Positions 21,817 to 23,543 of a DNA stretch of 23,543 bases are shown piece after piece. The notes beneath the pieces are model-generated. The model had not been told where the DNA came from. It was given only the letters and a program-made list of their open reading frames with translations, and made no database searches. Position 1 is the first letter of the stretch, and each line of letters starts with the position of its first letter. Where the stretch lies: the IMG/VR virus record IMGVR_UViG_3300031578_000339, positions 1-23,543 of that record; one strand, given 5' to 3'. The stretch comes from a virus. Both the position numbers and the translations under genes were made by a program.

Positions 21817-22716
21817 GTGGCAAAAACGGGAGCCGAGTTAATAGATACAATAAGATTGAGGTCGGGGCGTGATACCGACACGAAACTAATCACGGAAGAT
21901 TTCGTCTTAGACTGTCTCAACGAAGCCCAACTCCATATTGTCCGTAACTGTCCGAGACTTATCGACTTTGACAAAAGCGATACCACGACATACCGGGTAG
22001 CTACTTGGAGCACAACGGCTACAACGGTTACGGCAATAGCCAGGTCGTCCGGAACGGTTACTGTTACCGCATCAGGGCATAGTCTTGAAGTTGGTGATAT
22101 TGTAACTGTTGCTGATTGCACAGGTACGGTCGATTTTGATGGTAACTTTGAGGTTCTATCGGTGTCTGGTACTGCTTTTACTTACTTCCAGAACGCTGCT
22201 GATGAGACAGGGGCCGTCTTTGGTACTGTTGTCCAACTCGCAGCTAAACCCACATACGACATCAGCACTCTTGACCCCGCCCATATAGGCGGTATCTGGA
22301 TTCTCAATGGGGCCAGTACCCGGCAGGCGGGTTTGAAATACCGACCTCTTGAATACTTCAGAAATAAATACGAACCTGTTTACGAGGAGTCACCGTCCGA
22401 ACCTACGGAATACACAAGGCAGGGCGACAACATCATTTTCAACTGCCCGATAGCGAGAGACTACCAAGGTTTGAATTTGAGGATTGATTATACGGCATGG
22501 GCTACGGCATTAGCCAATGGTGCTGTGGCCTCAGAAATAACCGGCGCAGATAAAGGATTGATTCTTTTCTCTTTGGCTGAAATATATGACGAGTTGGCAT
22601 TAGGTATGCCGCGTTTCGAGTCAAAGGCGTTAAAGACCAGGGTATTGTTCAATAACTGGTTAGATGAGTTCAAGGATTATCAGGAGTTATGTTTTGAGGA
22701 GCTTTACGATGGCTAA
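21817..22716 (+). CDS. Head-tail adaptor-like protein with inserted beta domain
   Basis: This 299-residue protein starts with GTG (AGGGAG just before). The N-terminal helices (AELIDTIRLRSGR...FVLDCLNEAQLHIVRNCP) and C-terminal helices (GLILFSLAEIYDELALGMPR onward) match small phage head-tail connector/adaptor proteins that dock under the portal. Residues about 65-145 form a separate beta domain with SGHSLEVGDIVTVADCTG and FEVLSVSGTAFTYF, a module common in phage virion proteins, apparently inserted into the adaptor. Its end overlaps the next gene by 8 nt. Family name is inferred. Confidence 0.7.
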   Translation: MAKTGAELIDTIRLRSGRDTDTKLITEDFVLDCLNEAQLHIVRNCPRLIDFDKSDTTTYRVATWSTTATTVTAIARSSGTVTVTASGHSLEVGDIVTVADCTGTVDFDGNFEVLSVSGTAFTYFQNAADETGAVFGTVVQLAAKPTYDISTLDPAHIGGIWILNGASTRQAGLKYRPLEYFRNKYEPVYEESPSEPTEYTRQGDNIIFNCPIARDYQGLNLRIDYTAWATALANGAVASEITGADKGLILFSLAEIYDELALGMPRFESKALKTRVLFNNWLDEFKDYQELCFEELYDG

Positions 22717-23543
22717 GAAAACACTTCTAATTTTAGCATTTCTTTTTTGTGGTTTAATTTGCATTTGGGGAGGAACTCATGATCCTTGGGATGGAACGGT
22801 ATGGGACGTTACCTCACCCGATATCGACCAGCCACACGGCAACGCCTACAAGGAGTTATACGACCTAAGAAAAGGCGTGGCGCTTCGTATGAACAAGGAG
22901 CACGAAACGCTTGCTACCAGTTCGGCGGGGGGCGTACATAAGCAGGGCTCGGCCAGGGCGTTCTTTCAGGATGCTGCACCGACAACGCAGGTAAATGGCG
23001 ATGCTTTCGATTCCGGCGATTTAGGTTCTTTGTGGTTCGATTCAAACGCCTCTCCCGATAATCAGTTCAATGTCCTAACGGCGACTACTCCAACGTGGAC
23101 GCCTATCTCGACCGAGGTAATTGCCGTACTTCTTGCGGCTAATCGCCAATTTGCCGGTACTCTTACGGTGGATGGTGCAACTACACTCACAGGAGCCGTA
23201 GGGTCTGCTGCGTCAATAACATTAGGGGCCGGTGCTGACCTTATAGGCTCATCCACTTCTGACATTACAATTGGTGCTAATAAATTCACGGTGGCGGGTG
23301 CGACCGGCAATACTCTTGTCGCAGGGACATTTACATCTACGGGTGTGGCTACTGTTGGCGATGGTTCACTACTCAAAACTTCAGCGGCGCCGACTACGGA
23401 TGCTATGATTGCCAATAAGAAATATGTAGATGATGCTCTTGGACAATCTTCTCAAGTAACAGGAACTTCTAATATTTCCAATGTAACTGGCGATTGGGCG
23501 GACATGGCCAATATGTCCATAACATTAACAACGGTAGGCGGTA
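22709..23543 (+). CDS. Exported tail-fibre-like protein (partial, runs off the window)
   Basis: At least 278 residues are visible. It starts MAKKTLLILAFLFCGLICIW, a signal-peptide-like or lipoprotein-like segment. Then DQPHGNAYKELYDLRKGVALRMNKEHET and GSARAFFQDAAPTTQVNG match the N-terminal pattern of phage fibre or neck proteins (an R-K-x(n)-K-EH region followed by KQGSARAFFQD). The rest is Thr/Ala/Gly-rich beta structure with DGATTLTGAVGS-type repeats and a NKKYVDDAL motif frequent in tail fibres. GAGGAG lies 9 nt before ATG. The 3' end is missing. Confidence 0.75.
   Translation, partial: MAKKTLLILAFLFCGLICIWGGTHDPWDGTVWDVTSPDIDQPHGNAYKELYDLRKGVALRMNKEHETLATSSAGGVHKQGSARAFFQDAAPTTQVNGDAFDSGDLGSLWFDSNASPDNQFNVLTATTPTWTPISTEVIAVLLAANRQFAGTLTVDGATTLTGAVGSAASITLGAGADLIGSSTSDITIGANKFTVAGATGNTLVAGTFTSTGVATVGDGSLLKTSAAPTTDAMIANKKYVDDALGQSSQVTGTSNISNVTGDWADMANMSITLTTVGG

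Noticed and set aside
1-23543. CRISPR arrays or insertion-sequence transposases
   Set aside because: No regularly spaced repeats with spacers and no transposase-like frame were seen on either strand.

Overview
The window looks like the late (packaging and virion) region of a tailed double-stranded DNA phage or prophage. The supporting genes are a terminase small/large subunit pair, portal protein, coiled-coil scaffold, major capsid protein, a head-tail adaptor-like protein and a tail-fibre-like protein, nearly all on the + strand with tight spacing and good AGGAG-type ribosome sites. The host cannot be fixed from sequence. Many products carry Sec-type signal peptides, one is an exported parallel beta-helix protein and one a LamG protein. 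That flavour is common in environmental Gram-negative bacteria such as planctomycetes, but this host guess is inference. No integrase, repressor, lysis or replication gene is visible.

Layout. (1) 1-1173 has no convincing protein gene. It is rich in stem-loops (one with a C-UUCG-G tetraloop), inverted repeats and two intrinsic terminators (417-442 and 724-773), and holds a tRNA/tmRNA-type 3' end on the - strand (370-394) that could be an attachment-site core. It reads as one or more structured non-coding RNAs followed by a second structured leader (about 929-1050). (2) 1174-2547 is a chain of six very small overlapping genes, several with Cys pairs or helix-turn-helix-like sequence; two share a 25-nt initiation-site repeat. 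(3) 2560-4918 is the terminase pair, followed by an in-frame SEC-C zinc motif with no start codon and a small acidic protein. (4) 5614-11282 is a block of one membrane protein and four exported proteins placed unusually between terminase and portal. (5) 11293-17373 is a small conserved-looking protein, portal, two small proteins, scaffold, capsid and two likely capsid accessory proteins, punctuated by terminators. (6) 17348-20460 contains two related antisense HNH-endonuclease cassettes, each with its own promoter and a covarying 5'-leader hairpin, flanking a methyltransferase and a B12-type radical SAM gene. A GT-B-like glycosyltransferase follows. (7) 21817-23543 returns to virion genes: an adaptor-like protein and an exported tail-fibre-like protein that runs off the window.

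How it may work together: the terminase, portal, scaffold and capsid genes build and fill the head. The beta-helix, LamG and fibre-like proteins probably handle host-surface contact. The methyltransferase, radical SAM and glycosyltransferase trio looks like cargo for modifying a glycan or surface polymer. The HNH cassettes behave like homing elements that have settled in this cargo region, one of them apparently replacing the 3' end of the radical SAM gene. The most unusual items are the structured RNA locus at the left end, the twin HNH cassettes with covarying leaders, and the run of signal-peptide-bearing virion-type proteins.
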